A stretch of 64,000 bases of DNA from Oscillospiraceae bacterium (GCA_022800525.1 JAAWQM010000003.1:1-64000); one strand, 5' to 3'. Counted from the stretch's first letter, positions 1 to 8,661 are shown. The notes: generated from the letters alone by a model not told the origin. Made by a program: numbers and translations.

Positions 1-103
1 TCTTCCCGTGGTTAAGTATAGCAACATTTTTACGCGATGGCACCTCGTCGTTTCATTACCTCGTCGGTGCCTTTCGCAGAAAGGCGATTTATATATATGC
101 CAT

Positions 104-190
104 GTTTTGCGGTTGCCGCCACAAGCGGCGGCGAGCAAAACGGCTTGAATCAAATGTATTATTTCCGAATTTTTAATTCAGAAATAATAT
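104..190. repeat. Dispersed intergenic repeat, copy 1
   Basis: A GC hairpin whose outer arms are GTTTTGC and GCAAAAC is followed within about 15 bases by CAAATGTATTATTTCC and an A+T palindrome (ATTATTTC-C-GAATT-TTT-AATTC-A-GAAATAAT, 158-188). The same order of GC hairpin, CAANTGNATNATTTCC and A+T palindrome recurs near 32312-32394 and 37629-37700, so this looks like a member of a small non-coding repeat family. The function is unknown. Confidence 0.5.
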
Positions 191-360
191 CACCATGACT
201 CTTATGAGAATCAAGGACGCACGGTCCATAACCCCGCAACTATAGCGGTGACAAAATGCTCAAGAGAAAACATATTCAATACATGAGTCAATCTAATGAC
301 TGCCCTTTGCGCATCAGCCGCAGAATTTATCAATGCGTAACATCGGCGCCAAGACAGGAA

Positions 361-395
361 TACAGCCCCTGCCATTTATCTCGGCAGGGGCTGTA
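361..395 (-). terminator. Terminator-like hairpin after the MMPL operon
   Basis: The stem TACAGCCCCTGCC (361-373) pairs perfectly with 383-395 across a 9-base loop. It lies 10 bases beyond the stop of the leftward YhgE-like gene. The trailing T-run on the minus strand is weak, so termination strength is uncertain. Confidence 0.6.
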
Positions 396-404
396 CCGCT
401 TCCT

Positions 405-2111
405 TTACTCTGCAATTTCTATAGGAGCGGTGCGGTAGATGAACTTCACCTGCCCCTCCGTCTCCCCGCTGGCGCTGGAGAAGGACCGGTAGCCTCTGGA
501 CGCTTCCGCAGTGGCTTGCAGGCGCTCCACCAGATTTTCCAGGTCGCCGTCCACCGCGTCCACCAGCTTCTGTACGCCGTCCCGGTTGAACTCCTCCAGA
601 CCGTCGGCCAGCTCCCTGGAACCGTCCCGCAGCTGCTCCACACCGTCCACCAGAGCGGGCGCGCTGTCCTTCAGGGCCATGACCCCGCCGTACAGCTCCG
701 CCGCGCCTCCGCCGAGCTGGGACGCGCCTCCGCTGAGCTGCGCTGCGCCTGTTTTCAGACTCTCAGCGCCCGCAGCCGCCTGGGCTACGCCCGACGTATA
801 GTCCTGCAAGCCCTGATAGAACTGGCTGTAGCTGTCCAAAGAGGTTTTCAGCCGGACCACCGGGCCGGAGGCCGCCTCCGGCAGGGCGGCAATGACGCCG
901 TCCAGAACCGCTCCGTAGTTCTCCGCCGTCAGCTCCGCAGGCAGCGTTACCCCGGCGGCGGTGATCTGCTGGCCGGCGGAGGCCAGCAGGGTATCAAAGA
1001 CCTGCTTCGCGCCTGCGTTCAGCGCCGCGCTGTTTCCATCCAAGGTATCCAGTCCCGCGCTGAGGGCGCTGGCTCCCTCCTCAAGCTGGGACGCTCCGGC
1101 TCCGAGGGTATCCACGCCGGTTTTCAGGGCCTCCGTCCCGGCGGCCAACCTGTCAACGCCGCTCACCAGCTCACCGGACTTTTCCAGCAGGGTACACAGG
1201 CCGTCGTACAGCCGGTCCGAACCGTCCATCAGCTGGTCCATGGCGTCGGTGAGCTTGCCGAGGGATTCGTTCAGACCGTCCGCCTCATCCAGCCGGTCCG
1301 TATCCAACTGGCCGAACAGATCGCTGACAGCCACCGTGAAGGTGGTCTCCAGTTCAAACCCCGTCACGTCGGCGGTGATCTCCACATAGTCAGGGATCTC
1401 CAGCTTCTCAGGATCCACGTCCAGGTTGTCCCGCAGGCCGGGAAAGGCCAATCCAATCACCGCCGTGCGGCCGCCGTCGTTATAGACTCTGCCGCTGGAA
1501 ATCTCCACGTTGCGGAAAATCTCATTGTCCAGGACCACACCGGTAAGCATGGCGAAGGGAATGTAGATTTTTTCCTGACTGCCGTCCACGTCCATCATCT
1601 GATACGCACGGTTGACGTAGTCAAAGCGGATGGCGACCCTGCCGCTCTGCCCGGCAAGCTCCTCCGGCGTAACGGCCCTGCCGTCCAGGGTGTAGCTGAC
1701 GGTCAGGTCCACGGGAAGCTCCTGATCCGTGGTGCCCTGGGTGTAGATGTCGTTCCCCTGGGCATCCCAGACGCGGGCGCCGCCGCTGAGGGTGAAGGAC
1801 TCGCTGCCCTTCACGTTCTCCACGCCGTCCAGTCTGGCATCGTCAGTCAGGGCGTCGCTGCCGGTTGCGTTCTTGAGCCAGTCGCTGACAATGATTTTCT
1901 CCACCGAGCCGTCGGCCCCTGCGAGGACATAGACGGTTTCGTCCCTGGCGGAGGGCTGGGAAGCCTGGACGGACGCGGCGGCGCTGAGCTGAACCGGCCT
2001 GACGCTTTCCGCCTCCTCACTGCCGCAGGCCAGGGCGCACACGCCTGCGCCGCCAACAGCCAACGTGCCGCACAGGCACAGGGATACGATTTTTGCAGCT
2101 GATTTTTTCAT
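405..2111 (-). CDS. YhgE/Pip-like secreted protein with heptad-repeat domain, MMPL partner
   Basis: Protein of 568 residues with a signal peptide or N-terminal anchor (KKSAAKIVSLCLCGTLAVGG). The central and C-terminal part (about 270-520) is rich in alternating G/A/L repeats such as LxxGxxxLxxGAxxL, typical of the X-X10 repeats of YhgE/Pip-type proteins. These repeats predict a long, periplasm-like extracellular helical or coiled domain. The ATG overlaps the stop of the upstream MMPL exporter by four bases (2108-2111), so the two are translationally coupled. Proteins of this type regularly accompany MMPL exporters and probably form their extracellular partner. No C-terminal transmembrane segments are obvious, unlike full-length YhgE. 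The specific substrate is unknown. Confidence 0.7.
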   Translation of the reverse strand: MKKSAAKIVSLCLCGTLAVGGAGVCALACGSEEAESVRPVQLSAAASVQASQPSARDETVYVLAGADGSVEKIIVSDWLKNATGSDALTDDARLDGVENVKGSESFTLSGGARVWDAQGNDIYTQGTTDQELPVDLTVSYTLDGRAVTPEELAGQSGRVAIRFDYVNRAYQMMDVDGSQEKIYIPFAMLTGVVLDNEIFRNVEISSGRVYNDGGRTAVIGLAFPGLRDNLDVDPEKLEIPDYVEITADVTGFELETTFTVAVSDLFGQLDTDRLDEADGLNESLGKLTDAMDQLMDGSDRLYDGLCTLLEKSGELVSGVDRLAAGTEALKTGVDTLGAGASQLEEGASALSAGLDTLDGNSAALNAGAKQVFDTLLASAGQQITAAGVTLPAELTAENYGAVLDGVIAALPEAASGPVVRLKTSLDSYSQFYQGLQDYTSGVAQAAAGAESLKTGAAQLSGGASQLGGGAAELYGGVMALKDSAPALVDGVEQLRDGSRELADGLEEFNRDGVQKLVDAVDGDLENLVERLQATAEASRGYRSFSSASGETEGQVKFIYRTAPIEIAE

Positions 2112-4213
2112 TTCGCATAAACCTCCTGATTTGATACAGACTGCGGTTTCTTCCTCCGCATGTCAAGAGTGGTAGCCCGGATCAGCCCATCGCACAGCAG
2201 GAGAAGAGCGGGCAGGATGAAAATAACGGATACCATGCTGACGACCGCGCCGCGTGCCATCAGCATACACATGGAGCTGATGATGTCGATTCCGGAGAAC
2301 AGGGCCACGCCGAAGGTGGCGGCGAACAGACCCATGCCGGAGACAATGATAGACGGGATGGAGGTGGACAGGGCCGTATGGACGGCGATTTTCTTGTCCG
2401 CCCCGTTGATGCGCTCCGTTTTATAACGTGTCGTCATCAAAATCGCATAATCGACAGTCGCGCCAAGCTGGATGGTGCTGATACAAATGGGGGCGATAAA
2501 GGGCAGGCTCTGGCCCAGATAGTGGGGCAGGCCCAGATTGACAAAGATGGCCGCCTCGATGACTGCGATGAGGATAAAGGGCAGGCTCAGGCTCTTTTCC
2601 ACCAGAGCGATGATGAGGAAGATGGCGATGATGGACACTGCGTTCACCACCTGGAAATCGTGGTCCGTGGTCTCAATCATGTCCTTCATGCAGGGGGCCT
2701 CGCCAATGAGCATCCCGTCGGGGTCATATCGCTTGAGGATGGACTCCAGGCGGTCGATCTGGACGTTGACCTCCTCGCCGGCCACCTTGTATTCGGAGTT
2801 GACCAGCATCAATTCCCATTTATCACTGCGCAGGATGGAGGTGACGGACTCCGGCAGGATCTCCAGGGGCACCCGGGAGCCCACCACGGACTCCAGCCCC
2901 AGGACGTACTTCACGCCGTCCACGTTCTCCATCTCCTTTACCATGGAGCGCACGTCCTTGGAGGGAACGTCCGCGCTGACCAGCAGCATGTGGGTAGAGG
3001 CAATGTCAAATTCCTCGGAGAGCTTGCTGTTGGCGATGACGTACTCCATGTCCTCCGGCAGGCATTCGCCCATGTCGTAGTATACCTCGCTGTTGGTCCT
3101 GTCGTAGCCGTACAGCGCGGGGGGAATCACCAGGGCAAAGACAACCAGAAATACTGGGAACACCTTCACAACGCCCTTGGACAGACCGGCCATGTCGGGG
3201 ATAAGAGACCTGTGGCGGGTTTTTTGAAGAGGCTTGTCGAACACCAGAATCATGGCGGGCAGCACGGTCACGCAGCCCAGCACCCCCAGCAGCACGCCCT
3301 TCGCCATAACGATGCCCAGGTCGCGCCCCATGGTGAAGGACATGAAGCACAGGGCGATGAAGCCCGCCACGGTGGTGATGGAGGAACCCACCACGCTGGC
3401 CAGGGTGGCCTGGATGGCGGCGGCCATGGCTTCCTCCTTGTCCGCGTGGAGCTGCCGCTGCTCGTTATAGCTGTTCCAAAGGAAGATAGAGTAGTCCATG
3501 GTGACGGCCAGCTGGAGCACGGCGGAGAGGGCCTTGGTGATGTAGGAAATCTCTCCCATGAAGTAGTTGCTGCCCAGGTTTATGAGAATCATCATTCCGA
3601 TGCTGGCCAGGAACACGAAGGGCACCAGCCAGCTGTCCAGCAGCAGGAGCATGGCCCCGCAGGCCAGGGCCACGGCAATGCCCACATAGATGGGCTCCTC
3701 CTTCTCGCACAGATCCTTCAAGTCCGTCACCAGGGCGGACATGCCGGAGACGAAGCACTGCTTCCCGGCGATGCTCCTGATCTCACGGATGGCGTCCATG
3801 GTCAGGTCTGAGGAGGTGGAGGTGTCGAAGAACACGGCCATCATGGTGGCGTTGTCCGTGTTGAACGCGCTGTACAGCTGCTGGGGCAGCAGCTCCATGG
3901 GCGCCGACAGGTCCAGCAGGGAGTCGTACCACAGGACGGTCTCCACGTGGTCCACGTTCTCAATCCGCGCCTTGAGGGCGGCCGCGTCCTTGTTGGGCAT
4001 ATCCTCCAGGATAATAAAGGAGAACGCCCCCTTGCCGAAATCCTCCAGCAGCTCGTTCTGGCCCACCACAGTGTCCATGTCCGCCGGGAGGTAGTCCAGC
4101 ATATCGTAGTTGATCCGGGTCCCCGCCATTCCCAGGGCCGCAGGGATCATCAAAAGCAGAGTCACAATCAGAATGGGGATGCGGCATCTGACTGCCGCTT
4201 TGGAAAAACGCAT
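2108..4213 (-). CDS. MMPL-family RND exporter
   Basis: Protein of 701 residues with two tandem RND half-repeats. Each has one N-terminal membrane helix, an extracellular loop domain and a block of about five helices (about 160-340 and 510-690). The segments with TMDYSIFLWNSYNEQ and ATVDYAILMTTRYKTE match the conserved MMPL helix-4 region with its Asp/Tyr (proton relay) residues. MMPL proteins export lipids, peptides or drugs using the proton gradient. It lies 69 bases downstream of the DUF308 gene and overlaps the YhgE-like gene by four bases, so the three form one leftward operon with a TetR gene upstream. The start is set by AAGGAAG 11 bases before the ATG. The substrate cannot be read from sequence. 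Confidence 0.88.
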   Translation of the reverse strand: MRFSKAAVRCRIPILIVTLLLMIPAALGMAGTRINYDMLDYLPADMDTVVGQNELLEDFGKGAFSFIILEDMPNKDAAALKARIENVDHVETVLWYDSLLDLSAPMELLPQQLYSAFNTDNATMMAVFFDTSTSSDLTMDAIREIRSIAGKQCFVSGMSALVTDLKDLCEKEEPIYVGIAVALACGAMLLLLDSWLVPFVFLASIGMMILINLGSNYFMGEISYITKALSAVLQLAVTMDYSIFLWNSYNEQRQLHADKEEAMAAAIQATLASVVGSSITTVAGFIALCFMSFTMGRDLGIVMAKGVLLGVLGCVTVLPAMILVFDKPLQKTRHRSLIPDMAGLSKGVVKVFPVFLVVFALVIPPALYGYDRTNSEVYYDMGECLPEDMEYVIANSKLSEEFDIASTHMLLVSADVPSKDVRSMVKEMENVDGVKYVLGLESVVGSRVPLEILPESVTSILRSDKWELMLVNSEYKVAGEEVNVQIDRLESILKRYDPDGMLIGEAPCMKDMIETTDHDFQVVNAVSIIAIFLIIALVEKSLSLPFILIAVIEAAIFVNLGLPHYLGQSLPFIAPICISTIQLGATVDYAILMTTRYKTERINGADKKIAVHTALSTSIPSIIVSGMGLFAATFGVALFSGIDIISSMCMLMARGAVVSMVSVIFILPALLLLCDGLIRATTLDMRRKKPQSVSNQEVYAK

Positions 4214-4282
4214 AGGTGTTCAGGCTTCCTTTCTTGAAATGATTTGGTTGAACGCGGCGGTCCGCCGGCTTGCAGCCGGCTG

Positions 4283-4888
4283 CTATTCGTACTCTGTGAT
4301 CTCCGTGTATTCGGTCTCGATCACGTCCGGGCGCTGGTGGTCGATGATCTTCACCGTGCTGAGGGCCACGCAGAGGTTCAGAACGCCCTCGCACAGCAGG
4401 GACACGCCCAGCAGCCTCGCCAGCAGCTGCGCGCCCTGCCAGGGCCGCAGCACCAGCAGTACGCCCGCCGCGCAGGTGACTACCGCCAGCGCCAGGATCA
4501 TCCACCAGCCGCGGATGCCGAAGGGGCGCGCGTCCATAGCGATGCGGACCTTGAACAGTCCGTCCGCCAGGATGGCGATGCCCAGCGCCGCCGCCAGTAC
4601 GCCCATCACGTCCTCTGACCGGGGCAGCGCGATGATGCCCAGCACAATCAGCAGGATGCCGAACTCCAGATCGTACTGGAACGCCAGCCGGTACAGGTCC
4701 CGTGAGAAGTAACCCACCAGCTTGAACGCGCCGAAGGCGATCATGGCGATCCCCAGCGCCAGTCCCATCACCTTGAGGGACTGGCCGGGGCGGACAATGA
4801 ACAGTACGCCCAACGCACAGAAAATCGCGGACATCAGGATGTACCCTCCCTTGGCTACCCGCATGGGCGTCATGGAGCGCATTTTCAT
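4283..4888 (-). CDS. DUF308/HdeD-family membrane protein
   Basis: Protein of 201 residues, almost entirely hydrophobic, with about six predicted membrane helices in three similar helix pairs (VLFIVRPGQSL, GILLIVLGIIALPRS, GVLLVLRPWQG). This repeated pattern is characteristic of the HdeD/DUF308 family. The C-terminus is short and acidic (VIETEYTEITEYE). The start is supported by a near-perfect AAGGAGGTGA seven bases upstream. It is the first gene of the DUF308-MMPL-YhgE operon. In enteric bacteria HdeD is linked to acid resistance; the role in Clostridia is not established, so only the family assignment is claimed. Confidence 0.8.
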   Translation of the reverse strand: MKMRSMTPMRVAKGGYILMSAIFCALGVLFIVRPGQSLKVMGLALGIAMIAFGAFKLVGYFSRDLYRLAFQYDLEFGILLIVLGIIALPRSEDVMGVLAAALGIAILADGLFKVRIAMDARPFGIRGWWMILALAVVTCAAGVLLVLRPWQGAQLLARLLGVSLLCEGVLNLCVALSTVKIIDHQRPDVIETEYTEITEYE

Positions 4889-4913
4889 GCTCTCACCTCC
4901 TTGGTATGGTCAC

Positions 4914-4919
4914 AGTATA
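4914..4919 (-). promoter_or_regulatory. -10 box for the DUF308-MMPL operon
   Basis: TATACT on the minus strand lies 26 bases before the ATG at 4888. The -35 region is poor, which could fit regulated expression, but no operator is obvious. Confidence 0.4.
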
Positions 4920-4951
4920 GCAGGGCGGGTCTCTTCTGAAAATGGGCGGTA

Positions 4952-4986
4952 AAATCCCCGTGCCCAAAAATCAGGCACGGGGATTT
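4952..4986 (-). terminator. Terminator after the TetR gene
   Basis: Stem AAATCCCCGTGCC (4952-4964) pairs perfectly with 4974-4986, with T-rich flanks on the minus strand. It separates the tetR transcript from the DUF308-MMPL operon downstream. Confidence 0.8.
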
Positions 4987-5035
4987 GATTGACTTAAAAC
5001 CAGACACGGAGGGACGTATGCCTAAAAACTGGAAA

Positions 5036-5596
5036 TCACTTCTCCACCGGCACATAGATGCCGTCCTCCCAGCCGCGGACGATCTTCAGCTGGAAGATCC
5101 GGCGGAAATAGGCGGAGAGGTCGTCCTTCATGCCGTTGTTGAGCCAGTGGATGATGTTGCCGAAGCAGGCGCAGGTGTGGTAATGGATCAGGAGAGACTT
5201 GTCGGTCTCGTCGATAGTCCGTCCGGCCAGGGCGGTATCGACGTAAGTAGTCACCACATAGCGGCAGGAGTCCATGAGATAACGCTCAAAGACGTCCCGG
5301 CTGACGGAGTTATAGATGTGCAGCACCGCCCGCTTGTTGGCCCGGATGAACTCCACCGCCGCGTCCACCCCCTGCTCGATGGAGTCGATGGCCTTGTATT
5401 TTTCCGTGAGCCGGTCCAGCTCTTCGGCGATGATCTCCTCCAGCAGGGCGGGCAGGCACTCGTAGTGGTAGTAGAAGGAGTTGCGGTTGATGCCGCACTC
5501 CTCCACAATATCCTTGATGGTAATCTGACTCAAAGGACGCTCGGTGAGCTGCCGCAAAAACGCGTCCTTGATGGCACGTTTCGTAAAATTTGGCAT
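5036..5596 (-). CDS. TetR/AcrR-family transcriptional regulator
   Basis: Protein of 186 residues. The N-terminal 50 residues form a TetR helix-turn-helix (LSQITIKDIVEECGINRNSF-YYH), followed by a helical C-terminal ligand/dimer domain with a TetR_C-type pattern (AVLHIYNSVSRDVFERYLMD, IDETDKSLLIHYHTCACFGN). I use the ATG at 5596 (MPNFTKRAIK), preceded by GGAGGAG nine bases upstream; an in-frame ATG at 5614 lacks such a site and overlaps the ribosome site itself. It lies just upstream of the DUF308-MMPL-YhgE operon in the same direction and is the likely repressor of it and of itself. The ligand is unknown. Confidence 0.85.
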   Translation of the reverse strand: MPNFTKRAIKDAFLRQLTERPLSQITIKDIVEECGINRNSFYYHYECLPALLEEIIAEELDRLTEKYKAIDSIEQGVDAAVEFIRANKRAVLHIYNSVSRDVFERYLMDSCRYVVTTYVDTALAGRTIDETDKSLLIHYHTCACFGNIIHWLNNGMKDDLSAYFRRIFQLKIVRGWEDGIYVPVEK

Positions 5597-5648
5597 TTTC
5601 TGGTACTCCTCCATTGAGTTTGCCCCGGAACGGGATGCGTTTGTTGCA

Positions 5649-5686
5649 GTATAGCATATTTTTTCCGGGATTTGAATTGTTCAAAA
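5649..5686 (-). promoter_or_regulatory. tetR promoter with overlapping palindromic operator
   Basis: On the minus strand a -10 box TATACT (5649-5654) is preceded at 17 bases by TTCAAA (-35, 5672-5677). The -35 lies inside the inverted repeat TTTGAA-TTG-TTCAAA (5672-5686), within a longer near-palindrome GGATTT...AAATCC. A TetR dimer bound there would cover the -35. Autoregulation is inferred. Confidence 0.5.
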
Positions 5687-5733
5687 TCCATAAATCCGGA
5701 GCGGAGGCGATTTGTCCCTTTGGGAAAAAGGAG

Positions 5734-5762
5734 ACCGGGGCCGCCGCGATGGCAGCCCCGGT
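5734..5762 (-). terminator. Terminator after the DUF2156-GNAT gene
   Basis: ACCGGGGC-c-GCC pairs with GGC-a-GCCCCGGT around a 5-base loop. On the minus strand it is followed by CTCCTTTTTCCC, a clear T-run. Confidence 0.75.
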
Positions 5763-5857
5763 GAGAGTCGGATTGCCGGCGGATTGGGCGCGTATGCTGC
5801 CCGCCTCCGAAATTCCAGGCTCATCCCAAGCGGCACACCGCCCTGCCGGTCCTGATG

Positions 5858-7261
5858 TTATACCTTCTTCTCAAAGTACAGGAACGTCTCATCCTCTCCG
5901 TTCGGCCGCATACAGGCGGACAGCATCTTCCGGGACGCCTCGTTCTCATGGAAGCACTTGCCTGTCAGCCGGTACAGCCCCAGGCCGTAAAGACTCCACT
6001 CCGCCGCGCGGCGGTACGCCTCCGCGCCGTAGCCGTTCCCGGCGTACTCGGGCAGAATCCGGCATCCAAGCTCCGCGCCGCCCTTGTAGTCGAAGCGGTA
6101 CAGCACCGCCTCGCCGATGAACTTCCCGTCCAGCCGGATGGCGAAATTCACCGCCAGCTTGTTCCGGAAGTCCTCCCAGGCCACGTCCAGAAAGTAGTCC
6201 TCGGTCAGCTCCCCCTTCAGGTCGTCCCGGTAGTCGTAGCCCCACCAGCGGTTGCGCCCGTCGTCCAGGCACAGGCGGTTGTAGTCCGCCTTGTCCTCCT
6301 CCCGGAGGCCGTCCAGGGTCAGCCGCTCCGACTTCAGCGCGGGGACTGTTTTCAGGCGGGACAGCTCGTTCCGGGCCAGCAGCCGGACCTTCGCGCCCAG
6401 GGCCGCCGGGAGGTATTGCAGCTTGCTGGTCCGCAGGCCCTTGTCTCCGGCGTCGTCCTCCCGGTTGATCCAGGCCAGCCCCTGGCTGTGGGCGGCGGCA
6501 AAGGACTGGACGATAAAGGGATACACGCCCTCATACTGGGGCAGGGCCTTCTCGATGTGGCACACCAGTGTCTCCCCACAGACCTCCGCCAGGGCGATGG
6601 CGATGAGCCTGCCGTCCAGCTCCACGCAGCCGGTCCTGGCCCACTCCTCGCCTGTGTGGACCATAAGCCGCCGGGCATAGCAGACCTCCATTTTCGCACT
6701 GGCGTCCGCCTTGTTGAACACCTTGTGGAACTCCCGCCAGAAGTCCTCCACCGCGTCGTGATCGGCTGGGGTCAGCTCCCGGTAGACCGCGTCGGGATAG
6801 AGCTTGTGGAATTTGTTGATGTGGTTGCGCTGGCCGGAGTAGTGGCGTCCGGCGAAGGAGGACAGGTCCCCGGCGTGGTAAATATAGTCCTGCCACAGCC
6901 GGTCGTTGTCCACGGTGACGTAGGGGTACCGCTTCATCAGGCGTTCCCGCTCCTCCTCCGGCACCACGCCGAAGGACGGCGGGACGCCCTTCTCCATGCA
7001 CCACGCGTCAATCTCGTCCAGGGCGGCGTCCACGTCGCCCTCCCCCGGCAGGGGGACGGGGAAGTCAAACATGCAGCCATAGTGGGCGCTGTGGTTGAGC
7101 ACAACGAGACAGCCGTTGGACTCGGCGAATTCCGGATGCCAGTGCTCCCGCCACATGAGCTTCACGCCCAGGGAGTACTCGCACAGGCGGTAGGTGCATT
7201 GGCCGTAATATTTGCGCAGGAGGGGGGCGCAGGGTTCGCTGATGGGTTTGAATTCCAGCAT
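5858..7261 (-). CDS. DUF2156 (LPG-synthase-like) and GNAT acetyltransferase fusion
   Basis: Protein of 467 residues with two acyl-transfer modules. Residues 1-290 match the DUF2156 / phosphatidylglycerol lysyltransferase C-terminal fold (SLGVKLMWREHWHPEFAESN, SGQRNHINKFHKLYPDA, VYPFIVQSFAAAHSQGLAWI, NREDDAGDKGLRTSKLQYLP). Residues about 298-467 form a GNAT N-acetyltransferase of the RimJ/RimL type (SERLTLDGLREED, acetyl-CoA loop RILPEYAGNGYGAEAYR, ASRKMLSACM). Each half is a GNAT-like fold on its own. No membrane helices are seen, so it lacks the flippase half of MprF. The ATG follows the broken kinase gene by 21 bases and has only a weak AGAGAG site. The acceptor is unknown. Confidence 0.78.
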   Translation of the reverse strand: MLEFKPISEPCAPLLRKYYGQCTYRLCEYSLGVKLMWREHWHPEFAESNGCLVVLNHSAHYGCMFDFPVPLPGEGDVDAALDEIDAWCMEKGVPPSFGVVPEEERERLMKRYPYVTVDNDRLWQDYIYHAGDLSSFAGRHYSGQRNHINKFHKLYPDAVYRELTPADHDAVEDFWREFHKVFNKADASAKMEVCYARRLMVHTGEEWARTGCVELDGRLIAIALAEVCGETLVCHIEKALPQYEGVYPFIVQSFAAAHSQGLAWINREDDAGDKGLRTSKLQYLPAALGAKVRLLARNELSRLKTVPALKSERLTLDGLREEDKADYNRLCLDDGRNRWWGYDYRDDLKGELTEDYFLDVAWEDFRNKLAVNFAIRLDGKFIGEAVLYRFDYKGGAELGCRILPEYAGNGYGAEAYRRAAEWSLYGLGLYRLTGKCFHENEASRKMLSACMRPNGEDETFLYFEKKV

Positions 7262-7282
7262 AAAATCAGTTGCTCTCTTTCG

Positions 7283-7798
7283 TTATTGTTTGAATAGCTT
7301 TTGTATGATGATGTCTGCGCATTCCGCAGGACTATGGGCGCTTGTGTCAACCTTCAGACTGTAGCGTATGTCCTTTGCCATCCATTCTGACTGTTCATCC
7401 GACTGCGCTTCAAATCGGTCCTCCCGGCAGCGGCTTCTCTGACGGCAGATATCCGGCGGACAATATACCTCGACCACATCGAGCGGACTGTCCTGCAAAA
7501 TTTCCAGCATTTGCTGATCATGGGGCTTTATTTCTTCTCTTTCAACCAGTATTCCATCAATCAGGACGTTTTTACCCATATCAGAGTATAATTTCGCCGT
7601 ATGGTACATCATAATAATGGCCTCGCTGAGATACTTCCAATAGTCCCGGCGCAGATACTCGTCTCCGACCGTCTGCCCAAACAGATCGTTGGCAACGGCA
7701 TAAAAGAAGATGTCTTCCTGCTGCTGGAGCGCCTCTGCGATGGAAGTCTTTCCCGCTGCTTGTGACGCCGTTCAGAAAAAAATGCGGCCTTTGCTCAT
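7283..7798 (-). pseudogene. CPT-like small AAA kinase, broken by two frameshifts
   Basis: Reconstructed, this is a P-loop kinase resembling the chloramphenicol phosphotransferase-like / AAA_33 family. The original ATG (7798) overlaps the stop of the mscS gene (ATGA, 7795-7798) and has AGGGAG ten bases upstream. The protein would begin MSKGRIFFLNGVTSSGKTSI, with the Walker A motif GVTSSGKT, and end after FFYAVANDLFGQ and LIDGILVEREEIKPHDQQM. As written, the T-run in the ATTTTTTT stretch near 7780 is one base short and gives a stop, and an extra G sits right after the Walker A GGGAAA. The two shifts cancel, so the start and the C-terminal 109 residues share a frame. This could be a real pseudogene or two sequencing errors, one of them in a homopolymer. 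Confidence 0.7.
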
Positions 7799-8661
7799 GC
7801 GCTCTCTCCCTTTTCCACGATATGCACATTCAAATGGTCATACGTCATGGTCACGCCGTCCTCGGCAAACGCCCTGCGGATCTCCTCCAGGGACTGAAAA
7901 TGGGCGTCCCAGTAGTCATCGGTCCTGGCCCAGAAGCGGACGTGATACGCAATGGAGCTCTCCCCGTAAGCGGTCAGCACCACCTGGGGCGCGGGGTCCG
8001 GGAGGACGTTGGCGGTCCGCTCCACGGCCTTGAGGCAGGCCCGGCGGACGGCCTCCGGCTCGTCGTCATAGGAGGCGGAGACGGTGTGGTCCGCCCTGCG
8101 GACGCCCCGCACAGTATAGTTGACAATCTGTCCCGCCGTCAGCTTGCTGTTGGGCAGCATGACCCGCTGTCCGCCCGGGGTGTCCAGCTTGGTGTGGGTC
8201 AGGGTGATCTCCGCCACAGCACCCTCGCCGTCGCCCGTGGAGATGTAGTCCCCCAGGGTGAAGGGCTTGGAGAACAGCAGCACCATGCCTCCGGCCACGT
8301 TGCCCAGCACATCCTGGACCGCCAGGGAGACCGCCAGCCCGAACACGCTGACCACAGCGATGAGGCTGGTCACATCCACCCCCAGGCTCCCGGCCACAAT
8401 GAGGGCGGTCAGCAGATACAGCAGGGCCTTCGCACCCTTGAGCGCATAATGCCGGACCCGCTGGTCCATGGCCGTCCGGTCCAGCAGCTTCCGCGCCAGC
8501 CCCAGAATCAGCCGCGTCACCGCCAGACAGGCCAGCAGCAGCGCCAGCGCGGACAGTACGTTCTCCACTGTCAGTCCGCCCCATCCGGCCTTCAGCCACT
8601 CGCCGAGGGCGGGGGCGGAGCCTCCCTCCAGCAGGGCGGAGGCGTCAGTCAATTGTTCCAT
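7795..8661 (-). CDS. MscS-family mechanosensitive ion channel
   Basis: Protein of 288 residues. It has three N-terminal membrane helices (about 25-120; the third is AVSVFGLAVSLAVQDVLGN, the Gly/Ala-rich pore helix), then the MscS beta domain (GNVAGGMVLLFSKPFTLGDY, VMLPNSKLTAGQIVNYT) and a C-terminal cytoplasmic alpha/beta domain (SSIAYHVRFWARTDDYWDA). It releases solutes on hypo-osmotic shock. I prefer the ATG at 8661 (MEQLTDASAL), which has AAGGA ten bases upstream; an in-frame ATG at 8688 has none. The TGA overlaps the start of the downstream kinase remnant by four bases. Confidence 0.88.
   Translation of the reverse strand: MEQLTDASALLEGGSAPALGEWLKAGWGGLTVENVLSALALLLACLAVTRLILGLARKLLDRTAMDQRVRHYALKGAKALLYLLTALIVAGSLGVDVTSLIAVVSVFGLAVSLAVQDVLGNVAGGMVLLFSKPFTLGDYISTGDGEGAVAEITLTHTKLDTPGGQRVMLPNSKLTAGQIVNYTVRGVRRADHTVSASYDDEPEAVRRACLKAVERTANVLPDPAPQVVLTAYGESSIAYHVRFWARTDDYWDAHFQSLEEIRRAFAEDGVTMTYDHLNVHIVEKGESA

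Larger units (their letters stand above)
1..404. other. Intergenic region without a gene at the window start
   Basis: No convincing coding sequence is seen in the first 404 bases; the only open frames are short, lack ribosome sites and have no recognisable product. The stretch holds a GC-rich stem-loop (about 104-142), an A+T-rich palindrome (158-188) that belongs to a repeat family found twice more in the window, and a strong hairpin (361-395) that serves as terminator for the leftward operon to its right. Confidence 0.6.
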
